64,000 bases of DNA from Eutreptiella sp. 'Long Island Sound 2002' (lineage: Eukaryota > Euglenozoa > Euglenophyceae > Eutreptiales > Eutreptiaceae), in contig OZ038383.1 in assembly GCA_964036045.1 (NCBI GenBank), forward strand, positions 109,899,188-109,963,187. Reading direction: 5' to 3'. Shown piece by piece: positions 1 to 9,292 of the stretch. Numbering within the stretch: the stretch's first letter is position 1; each line of letters begins with the position of its first letter. The translations under genes were made by a program, and so were the position numbers. A model generated the notes under the pieces. The model saw only the letters and a list, made by a program, of their open reading frames with translations. It was not told the DNA's origin and did not search any database.

Positions 1-1
1 G

Positions 2-1432
2 ACGATTTGGGGGCGCCTACTGCGTGGGTTGCTGTGGGGGCAGCACTACCGCCACAGCAATCCCCAGTGCGAAGGTGGCATGCCCGGGAGCTTCGAGCTC
101 CGTGAGGACATGGGCGAGGACCGCCTACGGGCAGTGGAGGATTGGCTGCACGCAGAAGGGTATGCGTACCGCTTCCGCCGCAAGCGCTGGAGGGCCTGGA
201 CCCGCCCAGACAGGCCCGGCGAAGGGCTGCGTCCCGACAGGATTGAGGAGGACGAGAAGCCCAACGAGTACCCGTCGGGCGCCTCGATCAACGTCTCCAT
301 GTGGGACATGATCGAGAAGGAGTTCCCGGCGCTGGGGAACGAGCGCAGGCTGCAGGGCAGCAGCAGCAGCGCGTCTCCTGGGAAGGAGAAGCGTTCGGCC
401 GGGGACAGGAGGCGGGACAGGAAGTGGCGGGAGTACCAGGAGTCCCTGGCCGCCGAAGCCGCCCAAGGCGCCAGGGGCGGAATCCCAGCCCAAAGCCCCC
501 AACGAGCCAATGGTGGTCACCACCCCGGCGACACCACCCTTGGTGACTTCCTGGAAGTCGCCAAGCAGACCAAGGCCAAGCCCCGTCCGCTGCTCCTGAG
601 GAAGTCAGGCCCCAGCAGCGACGTGGAGTCGGCCCACCGCGGGAGGATGCCGGCCGACCAGGCCACCTCCAGCAGCAGCGTCGCTCCCGACCAAAGGGAA
701 GTGGCGCGGGCCTGTGAGCGCGCCTGTGGGGTGCCCTGCAACCTTCGGGTTGCCCGGCAACGGGCCAAGCAGCACAGCGCTGCCATGGAGGGCGCCGTCG
801 GCATCGCCCAGCAGGAGGCTGCGGAGTGGGCGCATGGCAGGGCCATCCACGCCTCAACCGTGGCGGCCATTGCGGCCGGACTCACGGCCGTAGCCGCCCA
901 TGGGGCAGCGACTGCCCAGGTCAACGGTGAGGTGGCGGCAACCGCCGAGGAAGCCCGCCTGACCCTGGAGGCCATTGCCTGCAAGGAGGCCGAGGTGAAG
1001 GCGCTGAAAGAGGCGCTTGCCCAAGAGAGGGCAAAGAAGGAGGCGGAGGAAAGGGCCCATGCCGAGGCAACGGCTAAGGCCCAGGCGGACGCCGCCAAGA
1101 AGGACGTCATCGAGGCCGCGCGACGGAAGGTCGCTGAGGAGAGGGCCAAGACGGAGGCGGAATTGGCGGCGTTGGAGACGGAGAAGGCTCGGCTGCAGCA
1201 GGACCGGGAAGCGGAAGCGGCTTGTGCCCAAAAGGAAGCTGAAGGGCGAGCTGCCGCAGCCACCGCCGCCGCAATGGAGGAGGCAGAGGCCAAACTCCGC
1301 CGCGAGACTCCCCCGGGAGGATCACGAGTGGAGACCCTTCGAAAGCTTTTCGGAGGGGACGCCTTCTCCAAGATGACGCTGGACGAGGCCGACACCGGCA
1401 GCAGTGGGAGCAGTGGCCCCACTGCCTACTGA
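2..1432 (+). pseudogene. Element A gag, N-terminal part (coiled-coil region), 5' partial
   Basis: The frame is open from the window edge, so the true start lies upstream; the TTG at 29 is not a credible start. Counting from 29, residues about 285-430 are rich in Ala, Glu and Lys with heptad-like spacing, as in a long coiled coil. The earlier part is basic, Ser- and Pro-rich and low in complexity. No enzymatic motif is visible. A structural role in particle assembly is inferred only from its position upstream of the capsid-like and zinc-knuckle segments in the same frame. It ends at TGA 1430-1432, after which the same frame stays open for 379 codons, so the stop probably reflects decay. It could instead be a separate upstream protein. 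Confidence 0.5.
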
Positions 1433-2572
1433 CAGAGGAAGGGTAAGGAGAAACCCCCCGAGAGGCCACGGAGGCCAGCGGGCGGACACCCCCACGACAG
1501 CGACCCCTTCCTCACCGCCAGCGACGGGGATGAACGAGGCCGCCGACATCGCCGAGGAGTGGCTGGCGGAGGAGGCGGAGACGTCCCCATGGAGCCGGAA
1601 GGTGAGGATGAGGATCTCCCTCCTCACTACCGGAGCTCAGAGTCGTCCGAGACCAAGACGCCCAGGTGGGGCAACATGGACGAGGATGACGACATGGACT
1701 TCGACATCACGAAGAAGCGCCCATCCTTGGACCCACCGAGGCGACCCGGCGAAGACCCACCGGGACCCCCTAGCGGAGGACCATCAGGACCCCCTGGAGG
1801 ACGCCCACCAAGTGGACCCCCTGGAGGCGGACCACCGGGTGGGGGAGGACCCCCTGGACCGGGCGGACCCGGCGGAGGCCCTCCTGGAGGACCCCCTGGG
1901 GACCCCGACGACCCACCAGGGGACGGCGACCCGGATGCCACCCGGCGGTGGATTGTCTACCTCCGCAGGAGGGTCCAGTTCCTCGAGCGCGAGGTAGACA
2001 CGGGCAAGGGCGAGATGACTCGCATCGCCAGGGTCGCCGCGCGCGCACAGAGAGAGCTGGACATCGCCAAGATCGAGATGGTCAAGAGCGCCCAGGTCGC
2101 CACCGCCACCCAAAAGCTGCTGGACATCGCCAGGGGCGAGACCAGGTCGCTGAACAAGGTCATCAGCGGCCTGCAGCAGAGGCTGGACGCGCTGGAAGCC
2201 CGTGGGAGCGTCGGCAGCGACCACCCACCCCTGGAGTCTGGCTCGTCGGACGACGGCTGGGGACCCGGATCAGGTCCAGGCAGACCCCACGCCCCCGGCG
2301 GAGCCCCCAGGAGTCGCCCCAGCGCCAGTGCCCCCTCTCTTACCGCCCCCTCTCACCACAGCGCGGGCCGCCGCAACGAGCGCGTGCCGCCCCACAGTGG
2401 CAGTGGGGATTGGCGTGATGAGTGTCTCAGTTGGGACTACCACAACCGCCGTGCTCCACCGCGGACACCGGTACGCCCCCGACGCCCCGCACCAGCCCCG
2501 GAGCCAATCCCAATGGCTGGCAGACGTTATGGTGGACTCAGGGATGAGGTCCCCGGAGGAGACGTGGAGTGA
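1433..2572 (+). pseudogene. Element A gag, Pro/Gly-rich and second coiled-coil segment
   Basis: This continues the frame of the preceding segment directly after TGA 1430. It encodes an acidic stretch, then about 65 residues of collagen-like Pro/Gly runs (bases about 1735-1935). A helical segment follows (about 1960-2215) with Leu, Ile and Val at heptad-like spacing, and then a Ser/Pro-rich basic tail. Pro-rich and coiled-coil regions are common in large Gag precursors, but no diagnostic motif is present, so the assignment rests on frame continuity. It ends in TGA 2570-2572 and coding resumes at once. Confidence 0.5.
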
Positions 2573-2809
2573 GATGTCGGGATGTTGGCGGAGGAAGACC
2601 TCGAGGAGTTCGACATTAGCCCGCCGCGTGGTGTACGACGGGAGGCCGCTGAACGCAGCCGCCGGCGCCGTGATGAGGAGGCATACATGGAAGGGGTACG
2701 GCGTGAACATCTGGGTTCAGCGTACATGGAGGAACCGCGGCGTAGCCACAGGGATTCCATGGAGGAGATGGACGTGGCGGCTCTGGGAGTCCGTGGGAGA
2801 GGCCGATAG
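2573..2809 (+). pseudogene. Element A gag, short Arg/Glu-rich linker segment
   Basis: This 78-codon open stretch lies in the gag frame between TGA 2570-2572 and TAG 2807-2809. The peptide is rich in Arg, Glu and Met with repeated MEE/REH-like charged clusters and no recognisable domain. The frame continues past the TAG for 20 codons to another TGA at 2870-2872. It is best read as a linker of a formerly continuous Gag that has collected nonsense mutations. Confidence 0.4.
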
Positions 2810-2872
2810 GAACCTCGGTCGACCTCGCGGCCGGCGTTCATGGTCTCTAAGGCCGCGGATGCCGCCGTGTGA

Positions 2873-3211
2873 GAAGACTTGAAGGACATCAAGCCCCCCA
2901 TGTACGATGGCAACCCCCTCAACCTCGACCGCTTCTTGGAGAAGCTGGACGATTGGGGGGTGACCGTCACTGAAGACATGGATCCCGCAGATGCGGAGAA
3001 ATATGTCTTCAGACGGTTCAGGTACCGCCTGCCGGAAGTGCTCCAAGAGCTATACTTCGTGGCGACCAAGGAGGGGAAAATTAAGACCCTCAAAGAAGCC
3101 AAGAAGTGGCTCAACGAGCAGGAGCGGGTGGACGCTCCGCAGGTGGCTGCCAAGCGGTGGAAGTCCATCAAGCTTCAGCATGATGGACGGGAGATCCGCC
3201 TACGGGACTGA
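2873..3211 (+). pseudogene. Element A gag, first part of capsid-like domain
   Basis: The segment begins in frame after TGA 2870-2872 and encodes the KPPMYDGNPLNLDRFLEKL-type signature with which Ty3/gypsy capsid domains usually open. That motif is a Tyr/Phe-Asp/Asn-Gly turn followed by an amphipathic helix. Helical, Lys/Glu-rich sequence follows. TGA 3209-3211 falls within the capsid-like region, because the next codons continue the same fold-type sequence. The TGA could come from CGA by a C-to-T change, since the next codon is CGA. Confidence 0.55.
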
Positions 3212-4312
3212 CGAGGCTTTCGAGGGCAATACACCCTCTTCTGCCGCAACGTGGAGGACTGGAACGAGGGTGACGAGCAGGCTCGCCTGCTCTCCATGCT
3301 GCCGAAAGCATGGATCAAGAGGGTCACCAAGGAGGAAGCCAAGAGGGCCAAGTCCAACCACACGGTCAAGATGATGCTCCCCAAAGAGTATCATACGAAC
3401 GTGGTGGCTTGGACGAGGAAGAACGTGGCCGGGGATGTCAAACGGCACTCCCTGCGGAACGCTCTCCTCATCACTGTCTCGGGCGATCACGAGAAGACCG
3501 CGATGTGGCACTTTGACGAGTGTGACGTGAGCGGCCAGACCATCCGTCTGCAGGCCATCCCGGCGCGGATGAGCTGCGATGAGATCCGGGAGTGGGTTGG
3601 AGAGAAAGTACTCAAGGAGTACCGGATCCTCCACCACACCCGCGGGTTGAGGCCCGGCGACCGCGACGTCAACTACGTTAGCGAGGGATCTGGCGGGGAA
3701 GCTGCAATGAACCCAGCGGGAGCCGACGGCTATGAAGCTCTCGTCGACGATGACGACGACGATGAGCCCGCCGAGATGGCCGTTTGTGCCTTCGTGGCTC
3801 ACAACGGCGCGGGGAACAACCGGGGAAGCTGGAAGCCCCTGCAGCCGGGTTGGAAGAAGAAGGAGAAGAGGGACCCTCGCCGCATTGGCAACCCTCCGCT
3901 GTCCTTTGGGGAGTTCATACGAGCTCACTCGCAGGGCTGTTTCGTGTGTTATGGGAGGAAGAAGGGCTTCAACCATGACCACCGAACATGCCCCACCAAC
4001 AAGGCCGACACAGAGGCTTACAAGAAGGCGCACGGGTCGAAGAAGCGTGCGCCCGCGGGTATCCGGGAAGCCAAGGTGGAGGTGGACAAGGACGAGCTCT
4101 CCAAGCTGATGTCGCAGGGGACCGAGTTGGCAAAGGAGATCCAGGAGATCAAGAGGACCTGGATCCCCAGGTCGGACAACAAGAACAAGGAGAACAACCA
4201 GAACGCCCAGAACAAGGACAAGGATAAGAAGCCTAGGAGTAGGAGGAAGAAGGGTGTCAACGAGGTTGATGCCGAGGAGAATACCCCTACTTCCACAACC
4301 GACACCCCCTAG
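3212..4312 (+). CDS. Element A gag, C-terminal capsid and zinc-knuckle nucleocapsid
   Basis: The frame is open from 3212 to TAG 4310-4312. The first half looks like capsid, with helical sequence and conserved Trp residues. Near base 3940 is a zinc knuckle of form C-X2-C-X8-H-X4-C (CFVC, then H and C). This is the retroviral nucleocapsid motif with a loop longer than the usual X4, and it would bind genomic RNA. A Lys/Asn-rich basic tail with KNKENNQNAQNKDKDKK-type composition follows, also typical of RNA binding. The stop sits immediately before the protease region, in the same frame as pol, the expected gag/pol boundary. The stretch itself is intact, but the gag it belongs to is broken upstream. 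Confidence 0.7.
   Translation, partial: RGFRGQYTLFCRNVEDWNEGDEQARLLSMLPKAWIKRVTKEEAKRAKSNHTVKMMLPKEYHTNVVAWTRKNVAGDVKRHSLRNALLITVSGDHEKTAMWHFDECDVSGQTIRLQAIPARMSCDEIREWVGEKVLKEYRILHHTRGLRPGDRDVNYVSEGSGGEAAMNPAGADGYEALVDDDDDDEPAEMAVCAFVAHNGAGNNRGSWKPLQPGWKKKEKRDPRRIGNPPLSFGEFIRAHSQGCFVCYGRKKGFNHDHRTCPTNKADTEAYKKAHGSKKRAPAGIREAKVEVDKDELSKLMSQGTELAKEIQEIKRTWIPRSDNKNKENNQNAQNKDKDKKPRSRRKKGVNEVDAEENTPTSTTDTP
4310..4312 (+). promoter_or_regulatory. Candidate gag-pol readthrough stop (UAG-CGG), element A
   Basis: TAG separates the zinc-knuckle Gag from the protease-bearing Pol without any frame change, and the frame downstream is open for 494 codons. The next bases are CGG AGC CCC. UAG or UGA followed by CGG is one of the known leaky-termination contexts in RNA viruses. 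Element B has TAG at the equivalent place, with CCTAG before and GGAGCC after one variable base. Unlike the other six in-frame stops of element A, this one matches a stop in the other family, so it is the best candidate for a functional stop. Readthrough itself is inferred. Confidence 0.45.
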
Positions 4313-5797
4313 CGGAGCCCCTGCAGCCAAGGGCCCCAGCTAGGGCGGTCGCGGGATGGTGTCGTGGAAAGCACCACACCATCCCAATCGGGAGTCGGTA
4401 AGCACAAAGGGACTGCCGCGGGCGGAAGGCCCGGTCCGGCACCCGACAGTCGCGGTGGCGGGGTGAGGGCAAGTGAAGGCACGAACCCTTGCACTCGTCC
4501 ATCCTTCGCGACTAAGAATGTGTTTGATGTACTTCAAGATCTATTCGAGAGTATCGGAGGATCACCCGGACCGCAGCTGGATGCTGCAGATGGGCAGCCT
4601 GAGCCCATTGTCCACGACCTGCACCAGTCGCTTGTTGAGCTTCTGGAACGGCCGGGGATCCTGAGCTTGCACGCCGTGCGCCGAGTTGGGCGTGAGCGGC
4701 AGTTGCACCTTAAGGTCCGTGCCTTATGCGGGGAAGTGGAAAAGGTCTCCGACGTGATGGTCGACACGGGAGCACAGGTCAGCTTGGTCAAGGCTGGCCT
4801 ACTTCCGCCAGAGTGTTTGACCGACAGTCGGAAACCTGTCAGGCTGAAGGTGGCGAACGGCCAGTACATGGTGGGAGGCACGAAGGAAGCGGCCATTGCG
4901 CTGCAGTTCGTGAACCATCGTGAGCTGAGCCGCCCAGACCTCGGCAGGGAAATCGTCCTGCAAGGTCGCTTCTCCGAGGCCGAGATGGACTGGGACATGA
5001 TCGTTGGGTACGACTTCATGATGGAGAGAGACTCCGGCGTCCTCCCGGCCCAGGTCTCCATGACCCTGTACCAGGACAACCAGCTCTCGTGGCTTTCGTC
5101 ACCTGAGCACCATGTGGAATGCCAATGGATCCACCCGGAACGCAATCAGCTCGAAGTGGCCGCGCTGGACACTGAGCCAACTGGGCCCGCAAACCAGGAG
5201 TACGGCGTAATGCCGGAAGGGGCGAACCGAGTGGTCGCGGACCTGGGAGCTTCGGATCTGGCCCTGGATGCGTTCTCACCAGGAACCTCCGCCCATCTGC
5301 GGGTTTGTGAGAAGTACTGGAGCGCACAGGACTCCGCGTGGAAGAAGCACTGGGGTCCGCATCAGGGCTTGATGTGGATCCATTGCCCCCGTTGGGACAT
5401 TCCAAGGGCGATAGCGAAGATTCGCAAGGACCGCCCCAAGGCAGTGCTGGTTGCTCCTATGGGATGCACCGAGGAGGAAAGTACCCGACATTGGGTAGTC
5501 TCATTGACCAACATGACCTTAAACAAGGTCGTCCTACCGGCTGGAGGGAGTGTCTATCAGGACGCTAAGGGACAGCCCATGCCACCCCAGAGATGGCCAA
5601 CGGAATTCCACTATGTGGATGGGGGCCCTGATCAGGCCGACACCACGGATTTTGTGTGTGTCAACCGCATCATAGCTGAGCCATGGCGGCAATGCTTCGC
5701 GGTTCCCCCTGTTGACATCGGAGAATCGGAAGACCCCCTCACGGAAGAGGAGTTGGATCTGGTTCAGGGGTATATGGATCAGCCCTTTCACGACTGA
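4313..5797 (+). CDS. Element A pol, aspartic protease and methyltransferase-like region
   Basis: This is the first part of Pol, open from just after TAG 4310. Numbering from the ATG at 4364, the active-site motif DTGA is at residues 134-137, preceded by hydrophobic residues (VMVDTGAQVSLV) as in pepsin-like retroviral proteases. A VGYDFM segment about 80 residues later matches the second hydrophobic-Gly motif. Residues about 310-420 match, in order and spacing, the Dam-like methyltransferase-related region of element B: a Trp-rich start, an RAIAKIRKDRPKAVLVAP-type helix-strand, then a second strand. The catalytic NPPF-type motif is replaced by HCPR (340-343), so activity is probably lost. TGA 5795-5797 separates this from the RT frame, which continues in phase. 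Confidence 0.75.
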   Translation, partial: RSPCSQGPQLGRSRDGVVESTTPSQSGVGKHKGTAAGGRPGPAPDSRGGGVRASEGTNPCTRPSFATKNVFDVLQDLFESIGGSPGPQLDAADGQPEPIVHDLHQSLVELLERPGILSLHAVRRVGRERQLHLKVRALCGEVEKVSDVMVDTGAQVSLVKAGLLPPECLTDSRKPVRLKVANGQYMVGGTKEAAIALQFVNHRELSRPDLGREIVLQGRFSEAEMDWDMIVGYDFMMERDSGVLPAQVSMTLYQDNQLSWLSSPEHHVECQWIHPERNQLEVAALDTEPTGPANQEYGVMPEGANRVVADLGASDLALDAFSPGTSAHLRVCEKYWSAQDSAWKKHWGPHQGLMWIHCPRWDIPRAIAKIRKDRPKAVLVAPMGCTEEESTRHWVVSLTNMTLNKVVLPAGGSVYQDAKGQPMPPQRWPTEFHYVDGGPDQADTTDFVCVNRIIAEPWRQCFAVPPVDIGESEDPLTEEELDLVQGYMDQPFHD

Positions 5798-5842
5798 GGA
5801 AACCAGCGTGAGGGCAAAGGCCAGGACAAAGCCTGGTGGGAA

Positions 5843-8800
5843 GTGGACGCCATCGTCTCTGGTTCCTATGATCGAGATACCTTCGTGAGGAGGGTACTGG
5901 ATCACATGTCCAGCCAGAACAAGCCAATCGGCAGGAACCCACCCACCTACGGCAATCTGTTCCGAGGCAAGACCAGAGATGGCCCTTTGGGCCACCTGGG
6001 AAGACCACCTGGGCCGAAATGGAGCGGGGTCGCTACCCCTCAAGTAAGCTCAGTCGTCCAGGTGCCCGGAAAAACCAAGGCGGAGTCCGATGATTGCCCC
6101 AAGATCCAGGCATTGAGGGCCAGGCTGAAGCAGAAGTATGGGGACACCTTCTTCAGCGAAACGCCTGTGTTTCCCCCACCGGTGCGTGGACCGTATGGCG
6201 AGGCCAAGATACGACTGAAGCAGGACCCCCGTGTGTATCGGCACCGGGAGTTTGCCCTGAGGGGCGAGAGGAAGGAGGCCATGGAGAAGATCCTCCGTGA
6301 CTTCATCGAGAGAGGCTGGCTCAAGCCGTGCCACTCCGAATGGGCCTCTCCGTGCTTCGTCGTCCCCAAGAAGGTGGCCGGTGAATGGCGGCTCGTGGTC
6401 GACTACCGCGGCCTGAACGCCCAAACGCAGCATGACAGCTATACGCTGCCCCTCATTGAGGACATGCTGCAAGAACAACACCGGCGGAGGATGTTCACGG
6501 TGATTGACCTGCAACATGGTTATCATCAGATGCCTCTCGCCGAGGAGTCCCGTGCCTGCACAGCCATGAGCACTCCACTTGGACCTCTCCAGTGGAAGGT
6601 GATGCCCATGGGCGTTACCAACGGCAATGCGGCTTTTCAGCGGATGCTGGAGAACCTACTTGAGCCGGTGCGTGACTGTGCGGACCCTTTCGTGGACGAC
6701 GTGATCATCGCGTCCGGGGACCCCAGTATGAGCTACGAGGAGCTCCTGGAGGCACATGAAAGGGACGTCACTCGAGTGCTGGACCTTCTGGTTCGGCACA
6801 AACTCATGGGCAGCAGTGACAAGGCCACCATTGCGGTACGCGAGGTGGTCTTTGCTGGCCACGTAGTTGGGAACGGGCAGCGAAAGCCCATACCTGGCAA
6901 GGTGGCTGCGATTGAGCACTGGGAAAAGCCCAAAACGGTCTCTGAGCTACGGGCGTATCTGGGGTTCTGCAACTACTACTCGGGGTATATCAAGATGTAT
7001 GCCGAGTATGCAGCCCCCATGACGACCATGCTCAAGGGCAACCGAGAGGAGACTAAGAAGGGGTCCAAGAAGGCTCTGGTCTGGGATGCTGATTCCGACC
7101 GTGCCTTTGAGGGGATGAAGCAGGCGCTGCTATCCGCAGTGGGTCTGCACCTCGTGGATCCCGACCGAGGGTTCGTCCTGCGCTCTGACGCTTCCGACTA
7201 CGCCGTTGGCGCTGTGTTGGAACAAGTGCCTGACGATGGGAGGCACGTGCCCGTGGCATTCTGGAGCCGAGTCCTGGCGGAAGGCCAGAGACGGACGTGG
7301 ACGCCCCGAGAAAAGGAGGCGTATGCCATCGTCATGGCTCTCGGGAAATGGGCTGGGTACATAGCCCTCCATCCTGTCACCGTCTGCACCGACCATCAGA
7401 ATCTGCAGTCGTGGCACAAGGAGCACGTGGACACCCCCTCAGGTCACGCCTCCCAACGGGCAAGATGGCATGAGACTTTGGCCAAGTTCGACCTCACGGT
7501 TGTGTATATTCCTGGGAAGGACAACACCGTGGCGGACTGTCTCAGTAGGTGGGCCTATCCTGCCGGCAAGGGCATGACAGATATCTCTGCCCATGGCGAT
7601 AAGGCTGAGACCGCTGAAGCCAAGAAGATCATTGAAATGGAGAGCCTGATGGAGGAGGAGGGTGTCAAATGCTTCGTCGTTATGGCTGCGGATGCCCCCC
7701 TCGGAACGAGGATGGGCAGAGCGGTCAGAGTACTCGCCCCTGATGGAGCTGAGTCCGACAAGCACCTCTTCCCTGAGTCTTGCCTCCAGGACGACTGGAC
7801 TGACGACTACGCCAAGTCTGAGGCCTTTGCGGCCGAGTATAGGGCTGTGACCGACCCTGACGACGGGCAGAAGTGGCCAAAGGGGCTGACTGAGGAAGAT
7901 GGCAAGCTCTACCGGAATGGTAAGCTGCTAGTACCGGAGTCCCGGGTGCTCGAGCTTTGTGAAGCTTGGCACGACCACATGCTGCACCCAGGGGTCAAGA
8001 AGCAAGCCCTTGACATGCAGCGCCGGTTCGAGATCGACCATATCGGTCTCTACACCGCCATCAAGAAGGTCAGGAAGGGTTCCTCGGTCTGTCAGGCCTG
8101 CAATCCCGATAACCGGAACGTCAAGGGGGAAGCCCAATGGACCCCGGTTCCTGACCAGCCCATGGAGACCGTGGCCATGTACGTCTTCTCCATGCCTGAA
8201 GTGCACATTGGCAAGGAGACCTTTGACTGTGTGGTTCTTTGTGTGGATCGCCACAGTGGCTACGTAGTAGCCGTTCCGGCACGCAAAAAGGGGTTGCTTG
8301 CCAAGGAAGTGGCAGTCATGATGATTCGTCATTGGCTGACCGTCTTTGACATCCCCCGCACCATTTGCAGTGACCGAGGGCCCCAGTTTACTGGTGGCTG
8401 GTTCAAGGCTATGTGTTCCCTCATGGGGATACGTCATGCCAAGAGCGTCGCCTATCTCAGCCGGTCTAACGGCCGTGCTGAAGTGGCTGGACGGCAGCTG
8501 TTCGAGAAGCTGCGCAAGATTCACATCACCAATCCACGGCGGAACTGGTTTGAGGAGATGTGGCCTGCTCTGGAGGCCCATCATGACACCCCCGACCCGG
8601 GTGGTTTGTCCCCTCACCAGATTCTGTTCGGCAGGGACCCCCTGGGTCGGGGACTTCCCTTGTCTGGTGATTGTATGGCCATGGATGCCAAGGAATTCTT
8701 CGCGCGGCAAGAGGCGACGGCGCGGGACATGCGCCAGCAGCTCGAGAAGGAGCATGCTGTGCGTCAGAAGTCTGCCCCGAGCTCGACAGCGCAGAAGTTC

Positions 8801-9292
8801 AGGGTGGGAGACCCGGTGTGGGTGATCAGACCCCGCCCTATGGGCACCCACCGCACCAAAACCTGGTTCACACCCCGAGAGGTGGTCCGCAGGATTGGTG
8901 AGGACACCTACCGCATCAAGGTGGGTCACGGACAGTTCCGGGAGCGCCACGAGAGTCAGCTCCGTGTGCGGGAACCCGACCTCCGTGGCCAACATGTGTC
9001 CCTGAGCTATGCCGCACATGAGGCTGATTCGGACGACGACTATGCTGAGCAGGACGACTATACTGTCGAGAAGATCCTGGCTCAGCGTCCGAACGCCTCG
9101 GCACCCGGAGGCCTGGAGTTCAAGGTTCGTTGGCGAGGCTATGGGCCGTCCCACGACACCTGGGAACCCGTCTCCTCGTTCGTGCCGCGGGTTAACACTC
9201 CCTTCATGGATTACATCCGCAGGCACAAGAACAAGTTCCCCGTCTCGGACTTGGCAGCACTCACCCGGGCGATTGCAGCCAGGGGTGCCTGA
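5843..9292 (+). CDS. Element A pol: reverse transcriptase, RNase H, integrase, chromodomain
   Basis: The 1149-codon frame (GTG at 5843; open in frame back to 5798) copies RNA to DNA and integrates the product. RT spans about residues 112-370, with Asp222 in VIDLQHGYHQM and the catalytic FVDD at 283-286. RNase H spans 440-575, with Asp449, Glu492, Asp517 and Asp565. Integrase has an H-H-C-C zinc domain at about 708-752 and a core with Asp844 and Glu880, 35 residues apart. The first catalytic Asp, expected in a V-x-M-D-F-type motif, is Tyr780 (VAMYVFSMP). A basic beta-barrel region is followed by a chromodomain at about 1072-1118 (YTVEKIL, then VRWRGYG and TWEP) that would read histone marks and steer insertion. 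There are no stops, but integrase is probably inactive. Confidence 0.9.
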   Translation: MDAIVSGSYDRDTFVRRVLDHMSSQNKPIGRNPPTYGNLFRGKTRDGPLGHLGRPPGPKWSGVATPQVSSVVQVPGKTKAESDDCPKIQALRARLKQKYGDTFFSETPVFPPPVRGPYGEAKIRLKQDPRVYRHREFALRGERKEAMEKILRDFIERGWLKPCHSEWASPCFVVPKKVAGEWRLVVDYRGLNAQTQHDSYTLPLIEDMLQEQHRRRMFTVIDLQHGYHQMPLAEESRACTAMSTPLGPLQWKVMPMGVTNGNAAFQRMLENLLEPVRDCADPFVDDVIIASGDPSMSYEELLEAHERDVTRVLDLLVRHKLMGSSDKATIAVREVVFAGHVVGNGQRKPIPGKVAAIEHWEKPKTVSELRAYLGFCNYYSGYIKMYAEYAAPMTTMLKGNREETKKGSKKALVWDADSDRAFEGMKQALLSAVGLHLVDPDRGFVLRSDASDYAVGAVLEQVPDDGRHVPVAFWSRVLAEGQRRTWTPREKEAYAIVMALGKWAGYIALHPVTVCTDHQNLQSWHKEHVDTPSGHASQRARWHETLAKFDLTVVYIPGKDNTVADCLSRWAYPAGKGMTDISAHGDKAETAEAKKIIEMESLMEEEGVKCFVVMAADAPLGTRMGRAVRVLAPDGAESDKHLFPESCLQDDWTDDYAKSEAFAAEYRAVTDPDDGQKWPKGLTEEDGKLYRNGKLLVPESRVLELCEAWHDHMLHPGVKKQALDMQRRFEIDHIGLYTAIKKVRKGSSVCQACNPDNRNVKGEAQWTPVPDQPMETVAMYVFSMPEVHIGKETFDCVVLCVDRHSGYVVAVPARKKGLLAKEVAVMMIRHWLTVFDIPRTICSDRGPQFTGGWFKAMCSLMGIRHAKSVAYLSRSNGRAEVAGRQLFEKLRKIHITNPRRNWFEEMWPALEAHHDTPDPGGLSPHQILFGRDPLGRGLPLSGDCMAMDAKEFFARQEATARDMRQQLEKEHAVRQKSAPSSTAQKFRVGDPVWVIRPRPMGTHRTKTWFTPREVVRRIGEDTYRIKVGHGQFRERHESQLRVREPDLRGQHVSLSYAAHEADSDDDYAEQDDYTVEKILAQRPNASAPGGLEFKVRWRGYGPSHDTWEPVSSFVPRVNTPFMDYIRRHKNKFPVSDLAALTRAIAARGA

